Positions 1-8,147 of a DNA stretch of 19,114 nt are shown here, piece by piece. Source of the DNA: Pseudomonadota bacterium. Lineage in GTDB: Bacteria > Pseudomonadota > Gammaproteobacteria > Steroidobacterales > Steroidobacteraceae. Positions within the stretch are counted from its first letter, which is position 1, and each line of letters begins with the position of its first letter. The stretch covers positions 1-19,114 of the forward strand of contig JAEZFW010000021.1 in NCBI GenBank assembly GCA_023417315.1, in the 5' to 3' direction. The position numbers and the translations under genes are program-made. Below the pieces are notes generated by a model. That model worked only from the letters and a program-made list of their open reading frames with translations. It did not search any database and had not been told where the DNA came from.

Positions 1-12
1 CACTTCGAAGTG
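1..12. repeat. 12-bp perfect palindrome at window edge
   Basis: CACTTCGAAGTG reads the same on both strands. It lies at the very edge of the window, so it may be part of a larger structure, such as an operator or the end of an upstream gene. Nothing in view assigns a function. Confidence 0.3.
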
Positions 13-68
13 TGCGCCAATTCACAGGTGTGTCGCCGATTAGAGCCGTCGCCGTCACACTTGCTTCG

Positions 69-93
69 TTGACATAGATTCGCGGCGTATAGC
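69..93 (+). promoter_or_regulatory. possible promoter elements upstream of the riboswitch
   Basis: A perfect TTGACA (-35 consensus) lies at 69-74 and a TATAGC (-10 like) at 88-93. The 13-bp spacing between them is too short for a normal sigma-70 promoter, so the pair may not work together. Position is right for a start site just ahead of the riboswitch at 134. The stretch 1-133 holds no credible gene. Confidence 0.25.
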
Positions 94-133
94 ACCCTAC
101 TCGCGTTGTCTTGGCGCCGCGCCGCAACTTGCG

Positions 134-224
134 TCGCCAAGCAAAGGCAAACTCACTGAAAAGTGGGGACGCAAAGCCACCGGTCTAAAGGGCTCTCCTA
201 AGACAGCGGGGTTGCCAACGGCGA
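134..224 (+). promoter_or_regulatory. c-di-GMP-I (GEMM) riboswitch
   Basis: The sequence matches the GEMM-I aptamer core throughout. Helix P1 is TCGCC (134-138) with GGCGA (220-224). The conserved GGCAAAC block is at 146-152. Hairpin P1b is CACT/AGTG closed by a perfect GAAA tetraloop (158-161). GGGACGCAAAGCC follows at 166-178. The receptor hairpin pairs GTCT (183-186) with AGAC (201-204), has an AA/A internal loop typical of the GAAA receptor, and an AGG/CCT upper stem. The conserved AGCGGGGTTGCC closes the core at 205-216. The order and loops agree with the Vibrio cholerae Vc2 aptamer as I remember it. Such RNAs bind cyclic di-GMP and control the downstream transcript, here the ten-gene envelope operon starting at 326. 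Whether it acts as an ON or OFF switch is not evident. Confidence 0.93.
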
Positions 225-243
225 GCGCGCAGCCGCGCCTCGC
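221..243 (+). promoter_or_regulatory. candidate riboswitch expression-platform hairpin
   Basis: GCGAG (221-225) and CGCG (226-229) pair with CGCG (234-237) and CTCGC (239-243), around a CAGC loop with one bulged C. The 5' arm reuses bases 221-224, the 3' strand of aptamer helix P1, so ligand-stabilised P1 and this hairpin cannot form together. No U-tract follows, so it is not a standard intrinsic terminator. It could act with Rho or by RNA stability. If the hairpin is inhibitory, c-di-GMP would turn the operon on; this is inference. Confidence 0.5.
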
Positions 244-257
244 AGTCCGTGCACCGT

Positions 258-276
258 GCGACTGACCTACAGTCGC
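258..276 (+). other. leader hairpin between riboswitch and first gene
   Basis: GCGACTG (258-264) and CAGTCGC (270-276) form a perfect 7-bp stem with a 5-base loop. No T-run follows. It lies in the roughly 100-base leader between aptamer and first start codon and may contribute to riboswitch output or transcript stability. Confidence 0.35.
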
Positions 277-325
277 CTGTGGCTTCCCGCGGCACGTCCG
301 CATTGTCTGCAGCCACGAACGCTAG

Positions 326-853
326 ATGCCACGAACATCACAACTCAGCGCGGGTCGATGCTCAACGAAGCTCATCGCCTTGCTGTTGTCGTTCCTTACA
401 AGTGCGGTGTGTGCATCGCCGGGCGATTTGGTTGGAGAAAGCGCTGCCGATTTCGCACTACGTTCGTTGAAGCACGAGAACATTCGTCTGTCGGAGCAGC
501 TTGGCGAAGTCGTGCTGCTCAATTTCTGGGCGACTTGGTGCGGCCCGTGCCGCCAAGAGATGCCGCTGCTCGATGAGCTCTATTCCAAGTACCGACGTGC
601 GGGGCTCGTCCTGCTCAGCATCAATATCGACGAGGATTCCGAGCGCGCAGCCGAAATGGCCCAGACGCTCGGTGTGTCTTATCCGGTGCTCATGGACACG
701 CGTAATGAGGTCGCGAAGGCGTATCAAATTGGCACCATGCCGCTGACCGTTCTGATCGATCGAGAGGGCACGATCCGCTACGTTTCCGAAGGCTTCAAAC
801 CTGGGTACGAGCGCCGCTACGCCGATAAGTTACGTGAGTTGCTCAACGAGTGA
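326..853 (+). CDS. TlpA/ResA-like periplasmic thiol-disulfide oxidoreductase
   Basis: The 175-residue product has a signal peptide (hydrophobic stretch about residues 15-29, probable cleavage after VCA at 30). A thioredoxin-fold domain of the TlpA/ResA/AhpC-TSA type follows, with active site WCGPC at 71-75 and the cis-proline in GTMP at 136-139. Proteins of this family reduce or exchange disulfides in the periplasm. No good lipobox is seen, so it is probably soluble or anchored by an uncleaved signal. It is the first gene after the c-di-GMP riboswitch, 52 bp ahead of the next gene. The ATG at 326 is the only in-frame start giving a full signal peptide, but its ribosome binding site is weak. 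A specific role in assembling this operon's envelope machine is inferred from position. None of the operon's partner proteins has two cysteines in its periplasmic part. Confidence 0.88.
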   Translation: MPRTSQLSAGRCSTKLIALLLSFLTSAVCASPGDLVGESAADFALRSLKHENIRLSEQLGEVVLLNFWATWCGPCRQEMPLLDELYSKYRRAGLVLLSINIDEDSERAAEMAQTLGVSYPVLMDTRNEVAKAYQIGTMPLTVLIDREGTIRYVSEGFKPGYERRYADKLRELLNE

Positions 854-905
854 TGTGCCGACCGAATCGCCCGATTTCGAATCAAGAGACGCTTTGGGTA
901 CAGAC

Positions 906-1487
906 ATGCTGCGCAAGTTGATCGTTCTGACGGCTTGGATTCTCGTAACGCCTGTACTTGCACAAGGCGAAGCGCCGTTGGCCTCGAGTGCAGTACAAAG
1001 CGACGTACCCGCACCGTCAAGCGGCGCGCAGGCAGAGGACTTCAAGAGCTTGGATCAGGAAGTCCAGGCTTTGAAGAAAGAAGTCTTGGACCTCAACCGC
1101 GAGTTGTTCGTGCTCGAGGAGGAGCTGCTCTTTCCCGCGAACACGCAGGTCGCGATCTTCGTCTCCATGGATGTCGGCGAGTTTTTCGCGCTCGACTCCG
1201 TCACGCTGAAGCTCGACAACAAGGAAGTCGCGAACTACCTATATACCGATCGCGAGGCGCAGGCCCTCCTGAAAGGGGGGGTGCATCGCGTGTACATCGG
1301 CAACCTGAAGGCAGGCGAGCACGAGCTCATCGCGTTGTTCACAGGTCAGGGTCCGCACACGCGCGACTATCGCCGCGGTGCTACGGTGAAGTTGGAGAAG
1401 GGTGTCGGCGCCAAATACATCGAGCTGAAGATCAGCGATCGCGCATCTAAAGCTCAACCCGAATTCGTCGTGAAGCAATGGGAATGA
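906..1487 (+). CDS. secreted coiled-coil / beta-sandwich protein of unknown function
   Basis: Starting at ATG 906, the product has 193 residues with a clear signal peptide ending VLA (about residue 19). A further 24 codons are open upstream to an ATG at 834, but that start overlaps the preceding gene and would bury the signal peptide. After a short Ala/Ser/Pro linker comes a heptad-like acidic coiled coil (about residues 43-75). A beta-rich C-terminal domain follows with alternating hydrophobic strands and a GEHEL-type turn, reminiscent of PEGA or Ig-like envelope domains. There are no cysteines. It lies between the thioredoxin gene and the first TPR gene, so it is probably a periplasmic structural or adaptor component of the same complex. 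I do not recognise a named family, and function is unknown. Confidence 0.75.
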   Translation: MLRKLIVLTAWILVTPVLAQGEAPLASSAVQSDVPAPSSGAQAEDFKSLDQEVQALKKEVLDLNRELFVLEEELLFPANTQVAIFVSMDVGEFFALDSVTLKLDNKEVANYLYTDREAQALLKGGVHRVYIGNLKAGEHELIALFTGQGPHTRDYRRGATVKLEKGVGAKYIELKISDRASKAQPEFVVKQWE

Positions 1488-1534
1488 CGGCAAGGTACGC
1501 GCCTGTGCTTCAAGCTTGAGTTGAGCATCGACGA

Positions 1535-3442
1535 ATGAAATTCGCGAAACACGCGGTTCTTGTTCTTGCGATCGCGAGTGCCTTGGCGGTGCCGAGCGCA
1601 TTCGCGCGCGAGAAGAAGCCCATCGAAAAACCGCTCATCGGTACCCCTCAGGTCGTCAAGGATCTGCATTGGGGCGATGTGCTCTTCTACTTCTATCAAG
1701 GCGAGTATCTGCCCGCGCTTACTCGTCTGGGTGCGGCGCAAGAATTCGATCGTCTGAGCAATCACACACTCGAAGCTGAGCTTCTGAAAGGTGGCCTCTA
1801 CCTCTCGCTCGGGCACCACGAAGAAGCCGGCCGGATCTTCAAGGCGTTGCTGAACGACAACGTTCCGCTCGATGTGCGCAATCGGGCGTGGTTCTATCTG
1901 GCGAAAGTTTGGTATCAGCGCAATTACTTGGAGCAGGCGGCTGGCGCGCTCGAGTCGATTCACGGTGCGCTGCCCGGCGATCTCGAACCGGAGCGCCATC
2001 TCCTGCACGCGCAAGTGCTCATGTATCTGAACCGCTATGACGAGGCGGTTCGAGCACTCGAGCGCTGGCAACCGGTGGGTGATGGCTCAGATCCGTGGTC
2101 CTCGTACGCGCGCTTCAATATCGGCGTTGCTCTCGTGCGTCAGCAGCGTATCGACGAAGCAGCGAAGTTGCTCGATGCGGTTGGGCAGATCGCCGCGTCC
2201 ACAGAAGAGCTCGCCGCGTTGCGCGATAAAGCGAATCTTGCACTCGGTTATGCATGGTTGAAGGAAGAGCGGCCGGCTGATGCCAAGGCGGCGCTGCAGC
2301 GTGTGCGCCTGCAAGGCCCGCAGTCGAACAAGGCGCTCCTCGGCGTCGGTTGGGCGGATTCGGCTGAGCAGCGCTTCACGAAGGCCCTCGTGCCGTGGCT
2401 CGAGCTGCGCGGCAGGAATATGCTGGATGCCGCGGTACAAGAGTCTTATCTCGCGGTGCCCTACGCGTACGCGCAACTCGATGCCGATCGCCAGGCTGCG
2501 GAGCAGTACATGCTCGCCGTGACGGCATTCGCAGAAGAAGAGGAGCGCATCAATCACTCGATCGAATCGATTCGCAACGGGCGACTGCTCGATGCCATCG
2601 TCGCGAATGATGACGGTGAGAGGGCAGGGTGGTATTGGCAGCTGAAGAATCTGCCGGACGCGCCGGAAACTCGCTATCTATACCACCTGCTTGCGACCCA
2701 TGAGTTTCAGGAAGGACTGAAAAACTATCGTGACCTGCGAATCATGCAGCGCAATCTCGCAACGTGGGCCTTGAGCGTCGAAGCATTCGAGAGCATGGTC
2801 GATACGCGTCGCAAGGCGTTCGAGCTGCGTATGCCGGCGCTGCATGAAACACTGGATGGCGTCGATCTGGATGCGCTCGAAGCACACAAGAACGAGCTCG
2901 AGTCTCGCATTGCCGAGATCGAGCGCGAATCGGACGTCGTCGGTCTCGCGACCGAGCGAGAGCTCGAGCAATGGCGCAGAGTCGAACGAATCGAAAGCGT
3001 GCTGGCCCGCGCAGATCAGAGCGATCCGCTCGTTCAGGAGATGCGCGACAAGACTCGTCTTCTGCGTGGCACGCTGTTGTGGGATTTCAACTCGAGCTAC
3101 AAGGCTCGGCTGTGGCGTGCGCGCAAGGAGTTGCGCGAGCTCGAAGTCGCGTACCGCGAAGCCCGACGCCGTTGGGTGCTCGTCGAGCGGGCGCGAGAAG
3201 ATTACCCAGCGCGTACTGAAGCTTTCGCGCAGCGCGTCGTCAACTTGCGGCCGCGCATCGAGGGGCTGAGTGCGCGGCTTGCGATTACTGCGGAAGCGCA
3301 GAATCGTTACCTCGCTTCGATCGCAATCCGTGAGCTCGAATCGCAAAAGGAGCGCTTGGCTGCGTATTCGCTGCAAGCCCGCTTCGCACTTGCCTCTATT
3401 TACGATCGCGCTTCCAACGCACCAGGCGGAGGTGGCGAATGA
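1535..3442 (+). CDS. large secreted TPR / coiled-coil protein
   Basis: The 635-residue product begins with a textbook signal peptide (MKFAKH, then a hydrophobic run, cleavage after AFA near residue 24). Residues of about 45-330 contain degenerate tetratricopeptide-type helical pairs (for example the A-W-F-Y-L-A-K-V-W-Y pattern near 129 and N-L-A-L-G-Y near 233). Residues of about 435-625 are rich in Glu, Arg and Leu with heptad spacing and probably form long coiled coils. There are no cysteines. The protein ends with a GGGG tail. It is 47 bp after the previous gene and its TGA overlaps the next ATG (ATGA), so translation is probably coupled. TPR proteins are scaffolds; a periplasmic scaffold for the ExbB/ExbD/TonB-like motor encoded downstream is inferred from context. 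Confidence 0.85.
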   Translation: MKFAKHAVLVLAIASALAVPSAFAREKKPIEKPLIGTPQVVKDLHWGDVLFYFYQGEYLPALTRLGAAQEFDRLSNHTLEAELLKGGLYLSLGHHEEAGRIFKALLNDNVPLDVRNRAWFYLAKVWYQRNYLEQAAGALESIHGALPGDLEPERHLLHAQVLMYLNRYDEAVRALERWQPVGDGSDPWSSYARFNIGVALVRQQRIDEAAKLLDAVGQIAASTEELAALRDKANLALGYAWLKEERPADAKAALQRVRLQGPQSNKALLGVGWADSAEQRFTKALVPWLELRGRNMLDAAVQESYLAVPYAYAQLDADRQAAEQYMLAVTAFAEEEERINHSIESIRNGRLLDAIVANDDGERAGWYWQLKNLPDAPETRYLYHLLATHEFQEGLKNYRDLRIMQRNLATWALSVEAFESMVDTRRKAFELRMPALHETLDGVDLDALEAHKNELESRIAEIERESDVVGLATERELEQWRRVERIESVLARADQSDPLVQEMRDKTRLLRGTLLWDFNSSYKARLWRARKELRELEVAYREARRRWVLVERAREDYPARTEAFAQRVVNLRPRIEGLSARLAITAEAQNRYLASIAIRELESQKERLAAYSLQARFALASIYDRASNAPGGGGE

Positions 3443-6297
3443 AGCGCACCGAGCGGTCCACCGCTGACCGTGCAAAGACGCAGCTTGGTGTCGTGACCCT
3501 GCGAAGCGTTATCGCATTAACCTGCGCGGGCTTTGCGCTCGCGACGCAAGGAATTGCGGCTGACCAGAAAGGTAAGAGCGGCACGATCAAGGATCTCGAG
3601 GATCGCGAAGTGCAGGTCACTCGCGATCCGCCATCGGGCGTCACACCGCAACAGGCGATCGAGCAGTACCGTAAGTTTCTGGAGATGCAATCGAGCGATG
3701 CCCGCATGCGCGCGGAAGCCATGCGTCGGCTGGGCGATCTTCAGGTCGAGATCGACGAAGGTGCGCGAGCCGCAGGTGGAGAAAGCTTCAACGGTCTCGA
3801 GGTAAAGGAAGCGATCAAGCTCTATGAGGGCCTGCTCGCGTCCTATCCAGACTACGAGCGCAACGATGCCGTGCTCTATCAACTCTCGCGCGCCTACGAG
3901 GTCGAAGCGCAGCCCGAGAAAGCGCTCGAAGTACTCGATCGCCTGGTCAAGCAGTTTCCGAACAGCGTGTGGTTCACCGAGTCGCAGTTCCGCCGCGGCG
4001 AGATCTTATTCAGCATGGGCCGTTATCGCGATGCCGATCGTGCGTACGCCGCAGTCGTCTCGGCGGGGGCCGGTTCTGGGTTCTACGAGCAAGGACTCTA
4101 TAAGCACGGCTGGTCGCTGTTCAAGCAGAGCCATGGCGAAGAAAGCGTTACGTCGTTCCTGAAGCTGCTCGATCGCATCCTGATAGCCGACGCAAAGGTG
4201 CGCGCGCACGATTCGCTTTCCCGCCCCGAGCGCGAGCTAAGCGACGACGCTTTACGTGCCATCGCGATCACGTTCTCGGATCTGGATGGACCTGAGTCGC
4301 TCGATGCGATGCTGAAGACGCGTGGCGATCCGCTCTACGCACATCGGCTGTACGAAGCATTGGGCGATCTGTATATCGAGAAGGAACGCTACCAAGACGC
4401 AGCGTTGGCGTACGAAGCGTTCGCGAAGCGCCGTCCCGATGATCGTTTCGCTCCCTCACTGCAGATGCGCACGATCGAGGCGTATCAAAAGGGAGGCTTT
4501 GCCTCTCTGGTGCTCGAGGGCAAGCAAGCTTTCGTCGAGCGCTACGCGTTCGGTTCGGCTTTCTGGAAGGAGCGTACGATCCAGGACGCTCCTGAAGTGG
4601 CAGCTCAGCTCAAGTCGACGCAAAGGGATTTGGCCGAGTACTACCACGCGCAAGCGCAAAAAGAGAAGAAGCCGGAAGACTATGCTGCGGCTGTGCGCTG
4701 GTATAGGGCGATGCTCGACTCCTTCCCGCAAGATGCGGAGGCGCCCGGCACCCGTTATCTGCTCGCGGAAGTGCTGTTCGAGTCAGGCCGGTTCGCCGAA
4801 GCTGCGCGTGAGTACGAAGGAACGGCCTACGACTATCCGCTTCATGCGAAATCCTCTGCAGCGGGCTATGCGGCGCTCGTCGCATACGACAAGCATGCGC
4901 CTACGATCTCGGGCGAATCCAAGGCGCTCTGGCACCGTCAGAGCATCGAAAGCGCGCTCATGTTCGCTACCAGCTTCCCCGAGCATCCCGAGTCCGCTCG
5001 CGTACTGACGAAGGCCGATGAAGATCTGTTCGCACTGAACGAATTCGACCGTGTCATCGAAGTTTCGAGGCAGATTCTCGAGCGCAATCCGCCGGTCGAC
5101 GTGAAGTTTCAGCGCACCGCCAGCACGCTGCTCGCGCATTCGCTGTTCGATCGCGGGCGGTTCACTGAAGCTGAGTCAGCATACGTACGCGTGCAAGGAT
5201 TCTTGCCGGCGAACGATCCCGATCGTGCCGCCATCGAAGAGCGCATCGCGGCTTCGATCTACAAGCAAGCGGAAGCGAAGCAGGCATCTGGTGATGCCAC
5301 CGGTGCGGTCGATGACTTCCTGCGCGTCGGCGTGCTCGCTCCAAACGCGAAGGTGCGCGCGAACGCAGAGTACGACGCAGCGAGCATCCTGGTGCAGAAC
5401 AAGCAGTGGGATCGTGCAGCGGTCGTTCTCGAAAACTTCCGCCGGGCCCATCCGAATCACGAGCTCGCACCCGAGGTGACGCGCTCGCTCGCGGTCGCCT
5501 ATCTGGAGACCGGGAGATCGATGGAAGCGGCGGCTGAGCTCGAACGCGTCGCATCGAGAGCTGAGGAGCCCGCGGACGTTCGCAGAGCGGCGCTGTGGCA
5601 AGCCGCGGAGTTGTACGAGAAGTCGGCATCTCCAACGAGTGCCGCGCGCATGTATGCGAGTTATGTGAAGCAGTTTCCCTCGCCGCTCGATCCTGCGATG
5701 GATGCGCGCCAGAAGCTCGCGGATATGGCGAAGGCGCAGAACGACACCCGCGCTCGCGCGCAGTGGATCGACGAGATCATTCGCGCGGACAAAGAAGCAG
5801 GCGCCGCGCGTACGGAGCGCAGCAAGTACCTCGCGGCGAAGGCGACGTTGGAGACAGCCGACCCGCACGTGGCGATGTTCAATGCGGTGAAGCTCGTGGC
5901 GCCGCTCGACAAGTCTCTCAAGACCAAGCGCAATGCCATGGAGAAGGTGCTCGGAATCTACGGACAGGCGCTGGACTATGCGGTCGCGGAGGTGACGACG
6001 GCGGCCACATTCGGGATGGCGGAGCTCTATCGCAATCTAGGTGCCGACTTGCTCGGATCCGAGCGCCCGAAGGGCTTGGATGCCGAGGAGCTCGAGCAAT
6101 ATGACGTGTTGCTGGAAGAGCAGGCGTTCCCCTTCGAAGAGAAGGCGATCGAGCTGCATGAAGCGAACGCTCAACGCACGCGCGATGGCGTCTACGATGA
6201 ATGGGTGCAGCGCAGCTTCGATGTGCTCGCGAAACTCGTGCCCGCACGTTACGCACGAACCGAGATCGGTGAAGATTATGTGCCGACACTCAAATAG
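3439..6297 (+). CDS. very large secreted TPR-repeat protein
   Basis: The 952-residue product starts in an ATGA overlap with the previous gene and has a strong binding site GGAGG at 3428-3432, six bases before the ATG. A basic n-region of about 22 residues precedes a hydrophobic signal segment ending IAA near residue 41. Almost the whole mature protein is made of TPR-like helical pairs of the YbgF/TPR_6 style. Typical pieces are AIEQYRKFLE (near 73), LGDLYIEKERYQDAALAYEAF (near 310) and YLLAEVLFESGRFAEAAREYE (near 440). The mature part has no cysteine. Large periplasmic or outer-membrane TPR proteins accompany Ton/Tol-type motors in the myxobacterial Agl/Glt systems (AglT, AgmK), as I recall. 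Equivalence is plausible but unproven. The end overlaps the next gene by 20 bp. Confidence 0.85.
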   Translation: MKRTERSTADRAKTQLGVVTLRSVIALTCAGFALATQGIAADQKGKSGTIKDLEDREVQVTRDPPSGVTPQQAIEQYRKFLEMQSSDARMRAEAMRRLGDLQVEIDEGARAAGGESFNGLEVKEAIKLYEGLLASYPDYERNDAVLYQLSRAYEVEAQPEKALEVLDRLVKQFPNSVWFTESQFRRGEILFSMGRYRDADRAYAAVVSAGAGSGFYEQGLYKHGWSLFKQSHGEESVTSFLKLLDRILIADAKVRAHDSLSRPERELSDDALRAIAITFSDLDGPESLDAMLKTRGDPLYAHRLYEALGDLYIEKERYQDAALAYEAFAKRRPDDRFAPSLQMRTIEAYQKGGFASLVLEGKQAFVERYAFGSAFWKERTIQDAPEVAAQLKSTQRDLAEYYHAQAQKEKKPEDYAAAVRWYRAMLDSFPQDAEAPGTRYLLAEVLFESGRFAEAAREYEGTAYDYPLHAKSSAAGYAALVAYDKHAPTISGESKALWHRQSIESALMFATSFPEHPESARVLTKADEDLFALNEFDRVIEVSRQILERNPPVDVKFQRTASTLLAHSLFDRGRFTEAESAYVRVQGFLPANDPDRAAIEERIAASIYKQAEAKQASGDATGAVDDFLRVGVLAPNAKVRANAEYDAASILVQNKQWDRAAVVLENFRRAHPNHELAPEVTRSLAVAYLETGRSMEAAAELERVASRAEEPADVRRAALWQAAELYEKSASPTSAARMYASYVKQFPSPLDPAMDARQKLADMAKAQNDTRARAQWIDEIIRADKEAGAARTERSKYLAAKATLETADPHVAMFNAVKLVAPLDKSLKTKRNAMEKVLGIYGQALDYAVAEVTTAATFGMAELYRNLGADLLGSERPKGLDAEELEQYDVLLEEQAFPFEEKAIELHEANAQRTRDGVYDEWVQRSFDVLAKLVPARYARTEIGEDYVPTLK

Positions 6298-7018
6298 AAC
6301 GCCGTACGCAAGCGGTGGTGCGTCGCGCGAGCGGGTAGCTCGCTTAGGCGCCTTCTGCGGGGTATTGCTGTTCGGGTTGGTGCTCAGCGGATGCGGATCA
6401 TCACCTTCGTCTCCCGAGCGAAGCGCGCCAGCCGCTCAACCCGCTGCGGCCAAGAGTGAAGCGTCGGTCGGTGATACACCGCTCACCGGCTCGGCGGATA
6501 TAGGCCCGCAAGAGAGTCTTCCGCCCGAAGCAGTGCAGCGATTCGACAGTGCGGTCGTGCACATGAATGCCGGGGATCTCGCCGCCGCGGAACAAGCATT
6601 TCGCGCACTCGCGTCCGAGTATCCCGCTTATTCAGGTCCGCTCGTGAATCTAGGCATTCTCGCGGCAAAGGCTGGACGATTCGATGAAGCGGAGAAGACT
6701 CTCAAGGCTGCACTCGAACGCAACGCGCAGAACGCCACCGCGCTCAATCAGCTCGGAATCGTTTACCGCAAGCTGGGTCGGTTCCAAGAAGCCGATAATG
6801 CGTATCAGCGCGCCGTGCAGGTCGACCCGAGCTATGCGAATGCCTATCTGAATCTTGGGGTGCTGTGCGATCTGTATTTGCAGCAACCGCAACGTGCGCT
6901 CGAAGCCTATGAACGGTATCTGGAGCTCACTCCGTCAGCGGACTCGCGTGTGAACACGTGGGTAACGGAGTTGCGTAAGCGCGTCGGCGCCGCCGATCCA
7001 ACGGCAGCGGGAGGATGA
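6278..7018 (+). CDS. TPR lipoprotein
   Basis: The ATG at 6278 lies inside the end of the preceding gene and has a good binding site (GGTGAAG, 6268-6274), which decides the start; the frame stays open much further upstream. The 246-residue product has an unusually long n-region, then a hydrophobic segment and a lipobox LSGC with the lipidated cysteine at 39. Gly at +2 fits export to the outer membrane. A Ser/Pro/Ala-rich linker precedes four well-formed TPRs (about residues 88-225), including LVNLGILAAKAGRFDEAEK and ALNQLGIVYRKLGRFQEAD. Cys197 is the only other mature cysteine. It probably anchors the TPR part of the machine to the outer membrane; that role is inferred. It ends four bases into the next open frame. 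Confidence 0.86.
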   Translation: MCRHSNRTPYASGGASRERVARLGAFCGVLLFGLVLSGCGSSPSSPERSAPAAQPAAAKSEASVGDTPLTGSADIGPQESLPPEAVQRFDSAVVHMNAGDLAAAEQAFRALASEYPAYSGPLVNLGILAAKAGRFDEAEKTLKAALERNAQNATALNQLGIVYRKLGRFQEADNAYQRAVQVDPSYANAYLNLGVLCDLYLQQPQRALEAYERYLELTPSADSRVNTWVTELRKRVGAADPTAAGG

Positions 7019-7023
7019 GGATC

Positions 7024-7461
7024 ATGGAAATTCGAACGATCTCTCTCATGCTCCTGGCATTCACGGCGTTCGCTTCTACTGCGTTCGCAGCGGAGCCCGC
7101 TGAGGATCCCGCTGTGGTGACGAGCCCCGCCGCGGCGCCATCCGCCGAGCGCGAGGAGAGCGATGCACCGCCAGCGGATGACAGTGCCACGAGAACGCAG
7201 GTCCGTCAGACGACGGGGGCTGATCGTCTGGAGCTCGACACGACTGTCGTCACTGGAAATCGAGAGCTCCCAAAGGTTCTCTACATCGTGCCCTGGAAAA
7301 AGGCCGACCTTGGCGAGCTACCCGCACAGCCGTTCAACACGCTGCTCGATGAGGTTCTCACGCCGGTCGATCGTGACGTTTTTCGTCGAGAAGTGACGTA
7401 TTTCGAAGCTGTGACCGAAAGTGCAGACGCGACGCAGTCGACAGTTCGGCCCCAGGAATGA
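7024..7461 (+). CDS. small secreted protein of unknown function
   Basis: The product has 145 residues from ATG 7024. ATG 7015 is in frame and overlaps the previous stop, but GGGAGG at 7009-7014 is spaced correctly (9 bases) only for 7024. A signal peptide ends at AFA near residue 22. The mature protein has an Ala/Pro/Glu/Asp-rich, probably disordered stretch to about residue 70. It then has a compact segment around VTGNRELPKVLYIVPWKK, whose strand-like, proline-bounded look suggests a conserved docking motif. There are no cysteines. It sits immediately before the ExbB-type gene, so it may link the TPR scaffold to the motor. I do not recognise the family, and the role is a guess from position. 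Confidence 0.7.
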   Translation: MEIRTISLMLLAFTAFASTAFAAEPAEDPAVVTSPAAAPSAEREESDAPPADDSATRTQVRQTTGADRLELDTTVVTGNRELPKVLYIVPWKKADLGELPAQPFNTLLDEVLTPVDRDVFRREVTYFEAVTESADATQSTVRPQE

Positions 7462-7505
7462 AGTGCATTATGTCTGTCTGTGAGTGAACGAGTTTCGGAG
7501 GAATC

Positions 7506-8147
7506 ATGTACTCGTCGATCGTCGAATTCTTCGTCAAAGGTGGGGCATTCATGTATCCCATCGCGCTCGTGTTCGCCGCCGGTGTGGCGATCGCGATCGA
7601 ACGATGGGTGTACTTGACCGTTGCGAGCACTCGCAATCGTCAGCTGTGGAGCCAGGTGGTGCCCTTGCTTCAGCAAGGCAACTTCCGTGGCGCGGTTGCG
7701 ATGTGCCAAAAATCCTCGGCTGCGATGGCGCGCATTCTCAACTACGGCTTGGCGCGTCTCGAGTCGGCTCGCCGCCGTGACGACGTCGAGAAGGCAATGG
7801 AGGAAAGCTTGATGGAAGTGCTGCCGCGCCTCGAGCGTCGCACACACTATCTATCGACGTTTGCGAATCTTGCAACATTGCTAGGACTGCTCGGCACGAT
7901 CGTCGGTCTCATTCAAGCATTCACCGCCGTGTCGAACGCCAATCCAGCCGAGAAAGCCGACCTGCTGTCTGCCTCCATCTCGGTTGCGATGAACACGACG
8001 GCATTCGGTCTCATCGTCGCGATTCCGTTGCTGCTCGTGCACACGTTGATCCAGACGAAGACGACCGAGCTCGTCGACAGTCTCGAGATGGCGTCCGTCA
8101 AGTTCTTGAACACCCTCACCGAGCGTCGCGCCGAGGCAGCTGCATGA
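7506..8147 (+). CDS. ExbB/TolQ/MotA-family proton channel protein
   Basis: The 213-residue product has the three-helix layout of ExbB/TolQ: TM1 at about 14-36, a large cytoplasmic loop, TM2 at about 115-139 with the family signature TLLGLLGTIVGLIQAF, and TM3 at about 157-183 with NTTAFGL. These proteins form a pentameric inner-membrane channel around an ExbD/TolR dimer and turn proton flow into movement. The start has a strong GGAGG site (7497-7501). The gene follows the small secreted protein by 44 bp, and its stop overlaps the next start (ATGA). Genes for two ExbD-type partners and a TonB-like transducer follow directly, which fits this assignment. ExbB, TolQ and AglR-type proteins cannot be told apart by sequence inspection alone; the companion genes favour a dedicated machine over iron uptake. 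Confidence 0.93.
   Translation: MYSSIVEFFVKGGAFMYPIALVFAAGVAIAIERWVYLTVASTRNRQLWSQVVPLLQQGNFRGAVAMCQKSSAAMARILNYGLARLESARRRDDVEKAMEESLMEVLPRLERRTHYLSTFANLATLLGLLGTIVGLIQAFTAVSNANPAEKADLLSASISVAMNTTAFGLIVAIPLLLVHTLIQTKTTELVDSLEMASVKFLNTLTERRAEAAA

Noticed and set aside
111..132. A sigma-54 type promoter (TGGC followed by TTGC)
   Set aside because: The spacing between the two elements is wrong for the -24/-12 consensus.
97..303. A 68-codon minus-strand frame over the riboswitch
   Set aside because: It lies antisense to a structured RNA, has no binding site and an unnatural composition.
1454..2071. A 205-codon minus-strand frame inside the first TPR gene
   Set aside because: It overlaps a well-supported signal-peptide/TPR gene, with no binding site or recognisable domain.
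6041..6277. N-terminal extension of the TPR lipoprotein frame
   Set aside because: The 79 codons overlap the end of the large TPR gene in another frame, are Ser/Arg-rich like an out-of-frame translation, and would displace the lipoprotein signal.
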